Part shown: positions 53,501 to 62,299 of the stretch, in pieces
Layout of the letters: every line of letters begins with the position of its first letter
How positions within the stretch are numbered: the first letter of the stretch is position 1
Assembly: GCF_029981845.1 (NCBI RefSeq)
Contig: NZ_CP104164.1
Coordinates: 434,001 to 498,000 of the forward strand
DNA length: 64,000 nt
From: Candidatus Bandiella numerosa
GTDB taxonomy: Bacteria; Pseudomonadota; Alphaproteobacteria; Rickettsiales; Midichloriaceae
Direction of reading: 5' to 3'
Translations under genes and position numbers: made by a program
Notes under the pieces: model-generated
The model's input: only the letters and a program-made list of their open reading frames with translations
What the model was told of the DNA's origin: nothing
The model's database searches: none

Positions 53501-56500
53501 AGTGGACAACTGGCGGACTCAATAATAATGGCAAATGCATATAAGTTGGGAGTGCAATACAAAATATCGAATCCTGAGGGTAAGCAAAATAAAATAACGC
53601 CGGTAGATTATTTGAATACAGGAGTTGTACAATTATCACTTACATGGTCAGATGGGCTTCATCAATATGTTGAATTAAAACATGGTCTTAATGTAAAGGC
53701 AGAAAGTTTAACAAATGTGTTTAGGTCATATGTGGGGTATTTTTTAAAGTATGAAGGAAATATATACGGAATGACTGGGACTCTAGGCAAAGAAGAGCAT
53801 CATGAATATTTAAAAGAAGTATATAAGGTAGATACAAAATTAATGCCAAATTACATAAAGAAGAATTTGGAGAAGTTTAAGCCAACAATAGTAGATAATA
53901 CAAAAGATTGGTTAGATGAGGTTAGCAATCAAGCAATAAGGAAGGCGGAATATAGCAAGAGGGGAGTATTAATAATAAGTAAAACTATTCATGATGTAGA
54001 TAGGATTTATAAAGAAATTAAAGAAGAGAAAGGTTACAAAGGTAGAGTTATTAGATACTCTGATAGTGGATATTTTGGCGATAGTATAACTAAAAAATTA
54101 ATATCTGGAGAAGTTAGGGTGGCGGCAGGAGATATAATAGTTGCAACTAACTTAGCGGGAAGGGGTACAGATTTAAAAATAGAGCGAGAAGTAAATAAGA
54201 ATGGCGGATTACACGTAATACTTAGTTATTATCCAGATAGCGTAAGAGTGGAGGAGCAAGCATTTGGAAGAGGTGCAAGGAATGGGGATTATGGCAGTTC
54301 TGGTTTAATTATACAAAATCCTAGCTGGGGAATGGATATAGAAGAGCTTGGGGAAGATAGAGATGGAAAGGAGAGTAAGAGGTTAGAGGCATCAAAAGAA
54401 GGTACAATAAAGCAGATGAAGAGGCAGGATGAGTTATTTGATAAATTTGTGAATTTAATAGCGATAGCTAATTCACCTATAGGATATGAAATAATTAGAG
54501 GGAATGAATATTTGGAAAAAATGGTTACATATTATGTATATGCAGAGAAAGCTGGCGCAGATGAAGATTTAATACATATAAAATGTTACAAGCCAGATAG
54601 CACATCATATTTAGCTAGCATAGAAAAAAGTGAGGTATCAGAATATATTAAAAATATAAGTGAGAAAGCATATCATCATTTAGTAGATACATTATCAAAG
54701 GAGTCGAGGACTTTTAATCAAAGGGATAGTGAATTAATCCACTACTTTGCAGCAGAAATTGGGTGTATTGAAAAGGAAATGGAGATTAAAGGAAGGGTAG
54801 ATAGGAAATATTGCAATGCAATAAAAGGGGATGAGGAGGAAAGAGCATTATATGAGAAATACTGCGCCAGAGTTGATGTATTTACCCCATCCAAAGAGAA
54901 GATAAGTAAAGAAAGAATGGAGTATCTGGAAAAAAAGAGGCATAAGGAAAGATTTGAGCTATGGGAGAGAGATAGAGAATTATATAATCATAAATATGAG
55001 ATAGAGCAGCTTAAAGAGAACTGGGCCATATGGCTTAAGAAAGCTGGTACATTTGGGCCTGGTGGATTATTTGGCGAGGAAGGATCGAATAAGAAAGAGA
55101 ATTTAGCAAAGTTAAATAGCGAGTTTGATAAATTTAGAGATGAGCAACTGGCGTTATTTAGAAATGATTTAAGTTATACGAACAAAGATAGGTATGTAGG
55201 TAATGATTGTAAAGCGAGACAAACTAAAGAGTACAAAGAGAACGAATTATTGATGAAGAATCCGAGTTATTTAGTGCAAAAGAGCAGGCACTATATAGCG
55301 CAACATTATACAGCGGAGGTTAAGCAAGATTATGAGCATAAAAAGAATCAGGTAGGAGCTTGTGGTAATAATGAAAAGTCAGGATTTTTATTTTATGTAT
55401 TAGGATTACCTCAAAGAACGATAAACTATGCAACAGATTTTGCAGAAAGAGCGGTAGATTTGGATTATAAATTTGCATGGAATGGATATAATATATTAGC
55501 CATCACAAAATTGATAAGGGATGGAGAAGGGATAACAGATTACGCACATGCTGAGGCAGCAGCAGGAGTTAAACAAAGTTTTTACACTGACTTAGCAACT
55601 ACAAGAAATAGCTTAGAATCATTTATCATACCAAAGCAATCGCATGAATGTGGAGCGTTGATAATATCGCAGGTAGTGGAGAAAGAGTCAGACACAATAA
55701 AGCAATGTTTATTCATACTTAAATCCTATGAAAAAATCAGCAAGCATTTAGAAAGCTTAATGGAAATAATAGCTAAGGCTGAAGGTGATGAGATGATAAG
55801 GCCAAGTAGGATGTATGGAGCTGAGGAGTTACTTGGGAAGATAGATGCGAAAGATTTAGAAGAAGGGTTTGAGATGGTTATAGAGCCAATAGAGGCTAAG
55901 CAGGAAAAAGAAAAATTAGAAAAAGATTTAAATGAAGGTAAAATAACAGAGGAAGAATATCAGCAAAGACTGAAGGATATTAAAGTAAGTACACTGGGAA
56001 GAGTAGGACTAAAAGATCGAGATAATGTATTTAGCAAAGCAAGTAAGATTGAGTTTTTAGCGATGACTGAAGACTTGTCGCAGGATTTAAATTTACTGGG
56101 GTTTTTAGGGTATGATATTGAGGTATATGAATTAGAGAAGGATTGGACTGACACAATAATAGCGGGGATACTGTCAATTGCAACACTAGCAATAGGGATA
56201 GTATTTTTGCCAGCGGGAGGGTTCTTGGGAGTGATGGGGATATCATTAATAGCACAGAGTATATTAGAATTAGTACAAATAGGAATAAGCATAGATCAAG
56301 GAATACCAATAGATTTAGAGCAATTTGTAAAATCAAAGGGGATTGGGATAGCAGTTGCAATAATAACAGCAGGGATTGCAAAGGGATTAGAATCAATTAA
56401 GGGAGTAGAATGGGCTAATAAAAATATAGCTGGATTCCAAGGATTAGAGAAGGGAGCAAATGTAGTTCAAAAAGCTGCATTCCTAAAAGAAGGGATTCAA

Positions 56501-59095
56501 AAAGCAATAGAAATGTCAGCAATAATGGCAGCGGTAGATGCAACTTCAAGATATGTAGCAAATCAATACATGAAGAAGAATGATGGAAGCATAGAAAATG
56601 ATATAGAAGATGCAATAAAAGCGGTGTTATCAGGTTATAGCGAGGAAATAACAAAGATATTGTTAAATGACACATTTAATAATAAGTTTAAGGGCCAAGC
56701 GTCTGATAAAGAAATGAAAAAAATAATAGATGAAGCGCTGCATATAATTGCTCATTATGCATCACAAGGAACAGCGAGGCAGGTAGTATCAGGAGTAGTT
56801 GGTAAAGTATCATCATTCTTTGGAGCAATACCAGGAGCAATTGCAAATTTAGCTAATGCAGGGCTTGGATATGCTAAAGCAAGGGAAGCAGCAGGTGAGT
56901 TAGAAGCTGAATTAAAGAGTGCAATCATCAAACTTGCAAATAAAGTAAGTGCAACAAAGCAAATGATGGAAGAGAAGTTGATGCAAGATTTTCCAAAGGA
57001 TGCAGGAATGATCATGGCCGAAATAACAGGAGGAGGCTTATTGATAAATGGGGGGATGGATATAGATTACAACAATTGCAATAGATACAAAGAGGTGGAG
57101 AAAAAGAGTGGGAAAGGAGTGGTAGGAGAATGTGAGTATATAGCAGGACTTAGGGCTGAGGCAGAATCAAATAAAGAAAGGTTGAAGGAAGCGTTAGTTA
57201 AGGCATCACTTGGTCCAATCAGGGGGATATACACAAGAGAAGTGGCGATGCAGGTGGTAAGGGGAGAATTGGTAGACCCAATAATGGGAGAAAGCTTAAG
57301 GAATGGCAAGGTAACATTTAAGGGAGGGTTACTGGCAGAAGGAATAAGCAAGGGAGTTGAGTATTTCAAAGAAAAGCAGGTAGAAAAAAAGATAAAAAAT
57401 TGGGAGATAAGGAATCAAGAAGAAAGAATGAGGATGGAGGTAGAGGGATTAACAAAAGGTGAGCAAGGGCAATATGAGTATGTAGGAGAAGGAAGAAAGG
57501 TAGAGCCAGGAATGGTGAGGGATGCACTTAATCAAGATAATGTGGGAGGAGTGGTTGAAGGAGGATTAGGAGATAGCTACAAATGCACTGGAGGAATATG
57601 TATAGCAGATGACCATGGAGATGACTATGGCAAGACGGCAGGGAATAAGGAAGGAAAATGGAGTAAAATATTAGTGAAGAAAGGGCACACAGTGTGGGGA
57701 ATGTATAATAATAAACCAACTAGTGCTGAGTTGGAAGAATTCATAAAGCAAAACCCATACATAGCAGCGAGGGGTGTGGTGAGAGACGCGGATGGTAATA
57801 TCAAGCATCTGGAGATAAGAGCGGGAGAGGAGATATCCGTGCCAAAAGATATAGCCACCTCGTATAAAGCAGGTTACACATCTACTGGGAGTAGAACTAC
57901 TGAGAATAAAGAAAGTTATAACCCATTTGGAAAATATGGCATAGGAGAGGAAAGTGGATTTAAGGTATATGTAACAAAAGAGGGGAAGGTGGTGTATGAA
58001 GATGGAAATGTTGGGCAGTGCGGAGTATTAGGAGATAAATTAAGTAAAAGATATGCAAATGAAGCAGAAGAAAAAAATTATAAAGATTTTGAATCATTCA
58101 AAAGAAATATAATCAGTGAGGGACATTTAAAAAGTTATGAAATGAGCAGGATGTATGGGAATGGCGACCCAATGGGAATGGGAGGAGATATAAGATATGA
58201 TATAAATAAGGATCCAGCAATAGACTCATACTTAGGGTCAGAATATGAGATATATCAAAAAATAGGGAAGATTGGGATAAGTACAGTAGGAGCAGAGCTA
58301 CATAATATAGGAAGTGTGATAGAAGGATTTAAAAAGGAAAATCCAACTACAGCAGAATTGATAAAAGGCACAGCAACAACGTCTGGAAAAGCAGTAAATC
58401 TTGTATATGAGAATTTAGTTAAGAGACCGCTAAATGCACCAATAGATTATCTATATGATAAGCTTCCAGAAAATGTAAAAGAGTATGATAGGAAAATTGC
58501 AACAAATTTAAAAGATTATATAAAAGATATAGCTGATAATATGACACCAGAGCAAAAAACAGCTCTGGGATTTATTGATACATTGGCAGATTTCACTGGA
58601 AGTATGATAATTATAAATTCAGCAGGAAAACTACTAATACAAGATTCATTAAAAACTTCCGTATTAGAAACAAGCCAAGATTGGGTTAAAAAAGTATTTA
58701 GTAAAGGTGATGATCTACCATCTAAAAAGATGAAGGACTTTGATCCTGACGCTAAGAAGGTAAATACTTGTGAAACTAAAAAAACTTCTATAAATGATAA
58801 CCCTATACTAGATAAACCTAGGGTAGGAAGTGCTAAAAAATCGGATTTGCATCATAGCTTTAACGATATAATAGATCACTATGCCGGAGATGCATCTAAA
58901 TTCCAGATACCCTCAAAGTCCTCAGGAGGTAAAATCTCTAGAATGTCTGAATTAAGACAATTAGAAGGAAGCTATAATGGCAAAAATGGTATTTTTGAGT
59001 GGATAATAGATAATAACCAGGTTACTCATAGAAGATTTATACCCAATGGTAAAATTACAGGTTATCCTAATCAATTAGTTAAAAAAGGGGAATAA
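50504..59095 (+). CDS. Giant polymorphic toxin with SecA-like ATPase domain
   Basis: 2863 residues. Domains: 1-640 helical, unrecognised. About 680-1290 SecA-like DEAD motor with Walker A STGEGKT (711-717), Walker B VDEVD (811-815), GMTGTL (1089-1094), ATNLAGRGTDL (1214-1224) and QAFGRGARNGDYGSS (1252-1266). About 1300-1880 charged helices. About 1882-1960 strongly hydrophobic. 2152-2459 a pre-toxin region shared with two downstream cassettes, including a LysM-like module (2391-2449). Then a linker to VKKVFSK (2728-2734), after which the sequence is private: a toxin tip (2735-2863) with SDLHHSFNDIIDHYAGDASK and THRRFIPNGKITGYPNQ. No signal peptide. The gene is purine-rich on the coding strand. 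A DUF2247-like immunity gene follows after one base. It is not the housekeeping SecA: length and flanking domains differ. Confidence 0.8.
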   Translation: MALEDLLSIYLIYNEDSLCAVNPISCDPNLSEDDWLKPISQTFLEETVLPYIIRGHNEVFEKRLEELLASNSKCLESILQIDNIDIQSYIIDAFATKSSLDLEEESVEKIKGYLNTKYNKIQCISNLCTTSTKVLTDYLTQFSTNITHADFLVDLLNKEDFDKSTRSRAIHQFINDVNGHKPVDNRVFDKYTSLLPYDDINHSLLKAFGNACANYDYVPSIEVLPEFGKLLSKSILEREVVFNVPTLINKALEGVLVSDEELKEEIYRQIMKYISLLYEKVGRISIDLLTIVINKFSKEALQYGEIIEVIIENETSIGKKALADIVSGASKLIKAGEEKQVFNGIYLISRAYKQEEAIFDGAIKKELISELNNIAKSGSEKLKKVIDKFVKELSGVEANIVESSGADRPKKVISEDLGNEIKEAVNKANIDFIKLRINEGRVVGEIKYLYVKLGWNEEEIKKLLDAIKGIKDAGWQEDLIRGIELVYEYDLNTDLIDREGNNAVDILVSGEKGKLGDYALRLLKDNNIYYPKKAEQIIKEIEEENKNYKLGNYVREKLLKISEIEEKLDRGIEFSYDREIADNLLGDKWYLYGIDEKVFLKGLDYKGRVFKENLSLKLSEYESEQLKNVLLYQQPYHPNNIESAISAHHKVKLSQFKGMEINEDSIAEVVVWLKKAMHLTVLGEKYKVRDAQVISLLNLYKGDGGRLIQVSTGEGKTIIIAMFAALNVAMKRDVDIITSSKVLAEENEKEQRGFYEILGITSSHNILSVEGAKDCYKSNVVYGDLLHFIGDDLRDISKNVKHGRGYDVVIVDEVDNMFVDNTNMKVQLSAGLPGFHYLKGLKTYSWIGYKVNLLLHEEDGGKWYLKGVEELIGKEEDLNKYLDGIRDLYIADLIVDEFGNYYEEKEGNKVLLGNKEELEAIIKYKIKEYREANIKYDEKNGDYYYIVGRKEIGDEEVFTKYMKENTADYIANRLLNLKEGSENRLVNIPRHLNEFMSEHSGQLADSIIMANAYKLGVQYKISNPEGKQNKITPVDYLNTGVVQLSLTWSDGLHQYVELKHGLNVKAESLTNVFRSYVGYFLKYEGNIYGMTGTLGKEEHHEYLKEVYKVDTKLMPNYIKKNLEKFKPTIVDNTKDWLDEVSNQAIRKAEYSKRGVLIISKTIHDVDRIYKEIKEEKGYKGRVIRYSDSGYFGDSITKKLISGEVRVAAGDIIVATNLAGRGTDLKIEREVNKNGGLHVILSYYPDSVRVEEQAFGRGARNGDYGSSGLIIQNPSWGMDIEELGEDRDGKESKRLEASKEGTIKQMKRQDELFDKFVNLIAIANSPIGYEIIRGNEYLEKMVTYYVYAEKAGADEDLIHIKCYKPDSTSYLASIEKSEVSEYIKNISEKAYHHLVDTLSKESRTFNQRDSELIHYFAAEIGCIEKEMEIKGRVDRKYCNAIKGDEEERALYEKYCARVDVFTPSKEKISKERMEYLEKKRHKERFELWERDRELYNHKYEIEQLKENWAIWLKKAGTFGPGGLFGEEGSNKKENLAKLNSEFDKFRDEQLALFRNDLSYTNKDRYVGNDCKARQTKEYKENELLMKNPSYLVQKSRHYIAQHYTAEVKQDYEHKKNQVGACGNNEKSGFLFYVLGLPQRTINYATDFAERAVDLDYKFAWNGYNILAITKLIRDGEGITDYAHAEAAAGVKQSFYTDLATTRNSLESFIIPKQSHECGALIISQVVEKESDTIKQCLFILKSYEKISKHLESLMEIIAKAEGDEMIRPSRMYGAEELLGKIDAKDLEEGFEMVIEPIEAKQEKEKLEKDLNEGKITEEEYQQRLKDIKVSTLGRVGLKDRDNVFSKASKIEFLAMTEDLSQDLNLLGFLGYDIEVYELEKDWTDTIIAGILSIATLAIGIVFLPAGGFLGVMGISLIAQSILELVQIGISIDQGIPIDLEQFVKSKGIGIAVAIITAGIAKGLESIKGVEWANKNIAGFQGLEKGANVVQKAAFLKEGIQKAIEMSAIMAAVDATSRYVANQYMKKNDGSIENDIEDAIKAVLSGYSEEITKILLNDTFNNKFKGQASDKEMKKIIDEALHIIAHYASQGTARQVVSGVVGKVSSFFGAIPGAIANLANAGLGYAKAREAAGELEAELKSAIIKLANKVSATKQMMEEKLMQDFPKDAGMIMAEITGGGLLINGGMDIDYNNCNRYKEVEKKSGKGVVGECEYIAGLRAEAESNKERLKEALVKASLGPIRGIYTREVAMQVVRGELVDPIMGESLRNGKVTFKGGLLAEGISKGVEYFKEKQVEKKIKNWEIRNQEERMRMEVEGLTKGEQGQYEYVGEGRKVEPGMVRDALNQDNVGGVVEGGLGDSYKCTGGICIADDHGDDYGKTAGNKEGKWSKILVKKGHTVWGMYNNKPTSAELEEFIKQNPYIAARGVVRDADGNIKHLEIRAGEEISVPKDIATSYKAGYTSTGSRTTENKESYNPFGKYGIGEESGFKVYVTKEGKVVYEDGNVGQCGVLGDKLSKRYANEAEEKNYKDFESFKRNIISEGHLKSYEMSRMYGNGDPMGMGGDIRYDINKDPAIDSYLGSEYEIYQKIGKIGISTVGAELHNIGSVIEGFKKENPTTAELIKGTATTSGKAVNLVYENLVKRPLNAPIDYLYDKLPENVKEYDRKIATNLKDYIKDIADNMTPEQKTALGFIDTLADFTGSMIIINSAGKLLIQDSLKTSVLETSQDWVKKVFSKGDDLPSKKMKDFDPDAKKVNTCETKKTSINDNPILDKPRVGSAKKSDLHHSFNDIIDHYAGDASKFQIPSKSSGGKISRMSELRQLEGSYNGKNGIFEWIIDNNQVTHRRFIPNGKITGYPNQLVKKGE
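56956..57880 (+). repeat. Toxin-cassette repeat, copy 1 (inside the giant gene)
   Basis: Begins at AAAGCAAATGATGG and ends at the KAGYT codons. It is almost identical to copy 2 for about 600 bases, diverges around the linker before LysM, then matches again through the LysM end. These are the likely recombination arms that let tips be exchanged. Confidence 0.8.
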
Positions 59096-59096
59096 A

Positions 59097-59606
59097 ATGC
59101 ATGTAAATATCATAAATGAATTAAAAAGACTAAATATAATTTCTTGGTATGCGATTTTATTAGCATTAGAGAAAAGATGGGTAACTAAAAAGGATATCGA
59201 AGACTACTCAGTATATTTATTAAATTCTCCTGATTTTTATAGTGATAACGTTGCTGTCTTGGCAAATGCACTTTCATATAGTGATGATGAAGTAAAAGAT
59301 CAAATTTTACAACTTTGTGAAGAAATCCAATTTGATAAAAACGACGAGACCCAAAAATTAAAATTAGCAGCTTTATGCTATTTAGCTAATTCAAAATATT
59401 CTGAAGAAGAGCAATGTAATATATTGCAAGAATTATATGCAGAATTTGATTATCCTGAAGATATGCAAGAATGCAGTATTTATCATAATAGCAAAATTTC
59501 TCCCATAGAAGCAATGCACTTACTAATTGCATCTCTTAAAAAGCAAATTCTACTCCATACAAAAACCCCTGAAGAAAATAAAGAACAAGAAGATGAAAAA
59601 GAATAA
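59097..59606 (+). CDS. Immunity protein for tip 1 (DUF2247-like)
   Basis: 169 residues, cytosolic. The ending of the core, LQELYAEFDYPEDMQ, and the WVTKKDIEDYS... VLANAL pattern resemble the DUF2247 family, which is found as immunity protein beside bacterial toxin tips. It starts one base after the giant toxin stop, as expected for a toxin-immunity pair. The acidic Glu-rich C-terminus is typical of such proteins. Confidence 0.7.
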   Translation: MHVNIINELKRLNIISWYAILLALEKRWVTKKDIEDYSVYLLNSPDFYSDNVAVLANALSYSDDEVKDQILQLCEEIQFDKNDETQKLKLAALCYLANSKYSEEEQCNILQELYAEFDYPEDMQECSIYHNSKISPIEAMHLLIASLKKQILLHTKTPEENKEQEDEKE

Positions 59607-60535
59607 AAGCAAATGATGGAAGAGAAGTTGATGCAAGATTTTCCAAAGGATGCAGGAATGATCATGGCCGAAATAACAGGAGGAGGCTTATTGATAAATG
59701 GGGGGATGGATATAGATTACAACAATTGCAATAGATACAAAGAGGTGGAGAAAAAGAGTGGGAAAGGAGTGGTAGGAGAATGTGAGTATATAGCAGGACT
59801 TAGGGCTGAGGCAGAATCAAATAAAGAAAGGTTGAAGGAAGCGTTAGTTAAGGCATCACTTGGTCCAATCAGGGGGATATACACAAGAGAAGTGGCGATG
59901 CAGGTAGTAAGAGGAGAATTGGTAGACCCAATAATAGGAGAAAGCTTAAGGAATGGCAAGGTAACATTTAAGGGAGGGTTACTGGCAGAAGGAATAAGCA
60001 AGGGAGTTGAGTATTTCAAAGAAAAGCAGGTAGAAAAAAAGATAAAAAATTGGGAGATAAGGAATCAAGAAGAAAGAATGAGGATGGAGGTAGAGGGATT
60101 AACAAAAGGTGAGCAAGGGCAATATGAGTATGTAGGAGAAGGAAGAAAGGTAGAGCCAGGAATGGTGAGGGATGCACTTAATCAAGATAATGTGGGAGGA
60201 GTGGTTGAAGGGCAGGTAGGAGATAGCTACAAATGCAAGGCAGGAATATGTATAGCAGATGATGCTAGTAAAGTAGGAGGAAGCAAGATAGGAGGTAATA
60301 AGGAAGGAGAGAAGTGGAACAAGATGCCAGTAAAGAAAGGGGATACAGTATGGGGAATGTATGGAGATAAGCCAACGCAGCAGCAATTGGAAGAGTTTGC
60401 CAAGAAGAACCCATACATAGCAGCGAGGGGGGTTGTTAGAGATGCGAATGGTAATATCAAGCATCTGGAGATAAGAGCGGGAGAGGAGATATCCGTGCCA
60501 AAAGATATAGCCACCTCGTATAAAGCAGGTTATAC
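59606..60535 (+). repeat. Toxin-cassette repeat, copy 2
   Basis: Starts within the stop of the first immunity gene at the same AAAGCAAATGATGG as copy 1 and runs to KAGYT. Scattered single changes relative to copy 1; its linker (GQVGDSYKCKAGICIADDA) is shared with copy 3 instead, so the copies are mosaics. Confidence 0.8.
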
Positions 60536-61775
60536 ACCTGCAACTAATAGAATTAAAGACAGCTCAGGTGATGTGCAAGATGTATGCTTAGATCCTAATG
60601 TTCACAGTAAAAATGGCAATATATTTGGAGCACAAGATGCTGCGTATAGATGTGTAGAGGGCATATGTTCAAATTCAGTATTGCAACTTGCATCTTATAA
60701 AGCTACGCAAGAAAATAAAATTGAAGCGTTAAGTTACGAAGAATTCGCAAAAACTGTGAGGAAGGATTTAAGAATCGAGAAGGGAGATGTAGGAGGAAAT
60801 GATTATATAAATGAGAAGTATAACGAATATAAAAATCACGGAAACACAGAGATAAGCAAGTTTGGAGTGCAAATGCACAAAGGTGGATTTTTGATAGAGA
60901 AATTCAAAAAAGATAATCCTAATTTAAGTGGGGAAATAAAATTATTTGTAGATAATACTGGGAAAATAGCAGGAGTAATAGTTGATACAACAGCTTATAT
61001 TTTAAATCCTTTAAAACCAGTATGGGAAGCATATAGAGATGCTGTGAATGATTATTTAGTTCCAGATATTGTGAAGGAATGGATGAATGATAAAGCTGGT
61101 AAGGTGGAAGAAGGATTAAAAAGCTGGGAAAAGGGGCTTACAAGTAAACAAAAAGTTATATTAGAGACCTTAATAGATGGAGTGAAATTTGGAGGTGATA
61201 TAGCTATAGTTGGTAGTACAACCAAATTGACTTATACAGTACTTGATGGTGGTGTTAAAAAAGTATTTACCAAATCTGATGAAACTCATCATAAAACTCA
61301 TACTGATACTGGTGGGAATAATGTAGTTGGCGATACTAGTTTGGGCTCAGTAAAGAAATTTACTTTAACAGACAAGATAAAAAGTGATATTACTGCAGCA
61401 TTACAAAAAGGAAATAGTGCAGAGATTTCTGCTGCACTTAAGAAAGCAGAATGGGATGTGCCACAATCTGTGTTTGATAAATTACCAGCAGAATTAAAAA
61501 TTAAAAAACTGGCTGATACTGATGATAATATTGGAATACGCTTTCAAGATAATATGAATGCAAAATACAATGTGAGAATTATGAAAGGAAAACCTGATGC
61601 CAAATGGCAATCACAGCGGCAGGATTATGTTAAAATTACTAGTAATTATGATGTGCTGGGAAGAAGTGGCAATGTGATTAAGGGTAATGATGAATTTCCT
61701 AAGCCTACATATAATCCAGAAGCACATATACCTTTGGAGGAATATAAACAATGGAAGGAGTGGAATAAAAAATGA
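59613..61775 (+). CDS. Orphan polymorphic toxin cassette (tip 2)
   Basis: 720 residues lacking the SecA-like part. Residues 1-308 repeat the giant's pre-toxin region including LysM (about 240-300) and KAGYT (304-308). A weakly similar linker follows (FKKDNPNLSGE versus FKKENPTTAEL) up to VKKVFTK (548-554). The last 166 residues are a different tip: FTLTDKIKSDITAALQKG, then NVRIMKGKPDAKWQSQRQDY and AHIPLEEYKQWK, a pattern common at C-termini of RHS and hemagglutinin toxins. Its own ATG lies six bases after the first immunity stop, so it may be expressed alone or recombine onto the giant. The stop overlaps the next immunity gene (ATGA). Confidence 0.75.
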   Translation: MMEEKLMQDFPKDAGMIMAEITGGGLLINGGMDIDYNNCNRYKEVEKKSGKGVVGECEYIAGLRAEAESNKERLKEALVKASLGPIRGIYTREVAMQVVRGELVDPIIGESLRNGKVTFKGGLLAEGISKGVEYFKEKQVEKKIKNWEIRNQEERMRMEVEGLTKGEQGQYEYVGEGRKVEPGMVRDALNQDNVGGVVEGQVGDSYKCKAGICIADDASKVGGSKIGGNKEGEKWNKMPVKKGDTVWGMYGDKPTQQQLEEFAKKNPYIAARGVVRDANGNIKHLEIRAGEEISVPKDIATSYKAGYTPATNRIKDSSGDVQDVCLDPNVHSKNGNIFGAQDAAYRCVEGICSNSVLQLASYKATQENKIEALSYEEFAKTVRKDLRIEKGDVGGNDYINEKYNEYKNHGNTEISKFGVQMHKGGFLIEKFKKDNPNLSGEIKLFVDNTGKIAGVIVDTTAYILNPLKPVWEAYRDAVNDYLVPDIVKEWMNDKAGKVEEGLKSWEKGLTSKQKVILETLIDGVKFGGDIAIVGSTTKLTYTVLDGGVKKVFTKSDETHHKTHTDTGGNNVVGDTSLGSVKKFTLTDKIKSDITAALQKGNSAEISAALKKAEWDVPQSVFDKLPAELKIKKLADTDDNIGIRFQDNMNAKYNVRIMKGKPDAKWQSQRQDYVKITSNYDVLGRSGNVIKGNDEFPKPTYNPEAHIPLEEYKQWKEWNKK

Positions 61776-62299
61776 AAGAAATAGATGTTCATTATTGGAT
61801 AAAAAACGTTGAATCGCCTCAAGTTAGAGGTATTTTAATTCTCGAATTACTCGATCTTATGGATGGCTCTTATCAAGAGAGAGAGTGGATAGAAAAAGAT
61901 AAAGAGGAATATGTAAAAAATGATAATAAAAATATAAGATTTGATGCGAATTTTTCATTTCCTGCAGAGCTGTTTGAGGATTTATGTTTAAAAGAATGTA
62001 TAACAGGTGAGGAAGTAATAGACGGACATATTGGTTATTCTTTAAAAACAAAGGAAGAGGCAGAGGTGTTATATAAATTTGCAGAAACTTTTTACAAATT
62101 TAAAGCCGATGTTTATAACGAGCATCAGGGTGATTCTAGACCCACCAATCAAGAATATCTCTCCTCTCCTTACTTAGAGCCAATGCGTAAAGCAGCAGGC
62201 GAAGCATTTAAAGTGTTTATGGAAAATGAAAAAGATAATAAGGAATTTTGTGAATTTATTGCTGGGTTACAAGAAGAGAGAAAACAACAAAGCAAATGA
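61772..62299 (+). CDS. Immunity protein for tip 2 (SCO4402-like)
   Basis: 175 residues, acidic, cytosolic. The pattern VRGILILELLDLMDGSYQER, a central acidic strand, IGYSLKTKEEAEVL and a closing YLSSPYLEPMRKAAGEAFK resembles the SCO4402 family, known beside toxin tips. Its ATG overlaps the orphan toxin stop by four bases, and the following cassette copy overlaps its own stop in turn. Confidence 0.65.
   Translation: MKEIDVHYWIKNVESPQVRGILILELLDLMDGSYQEREWIEKDKEEYVKNDNKNIRFDANFSFPAELFEDLCLKECITGEEVIDGHIGYSLKTKEEAEVLYKFAETFYKFKADVYNEHQGDSRPTNQEYLSSPYLEPMRKAAGEAFKVFMENEKDNKEFCEFIAGLQEERKQQSK

Noticed and set aside
55960..57858. Several minus-strand Leu/Ser/Pro-rich frames inside the giant gene and their repeats at 59.5-60.5 and 62.3-63.2 kb
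   Set aside because: All are antisense to the purine-rich toxin genes and recur only because the sense sequence is repeated.
50504..59095. Housekeeping SecA
   Set aside because: Protein is three times too long, lacks SecA's C-terminal tail, and continues into LysM and toxin modules with an immunity gene behind it.
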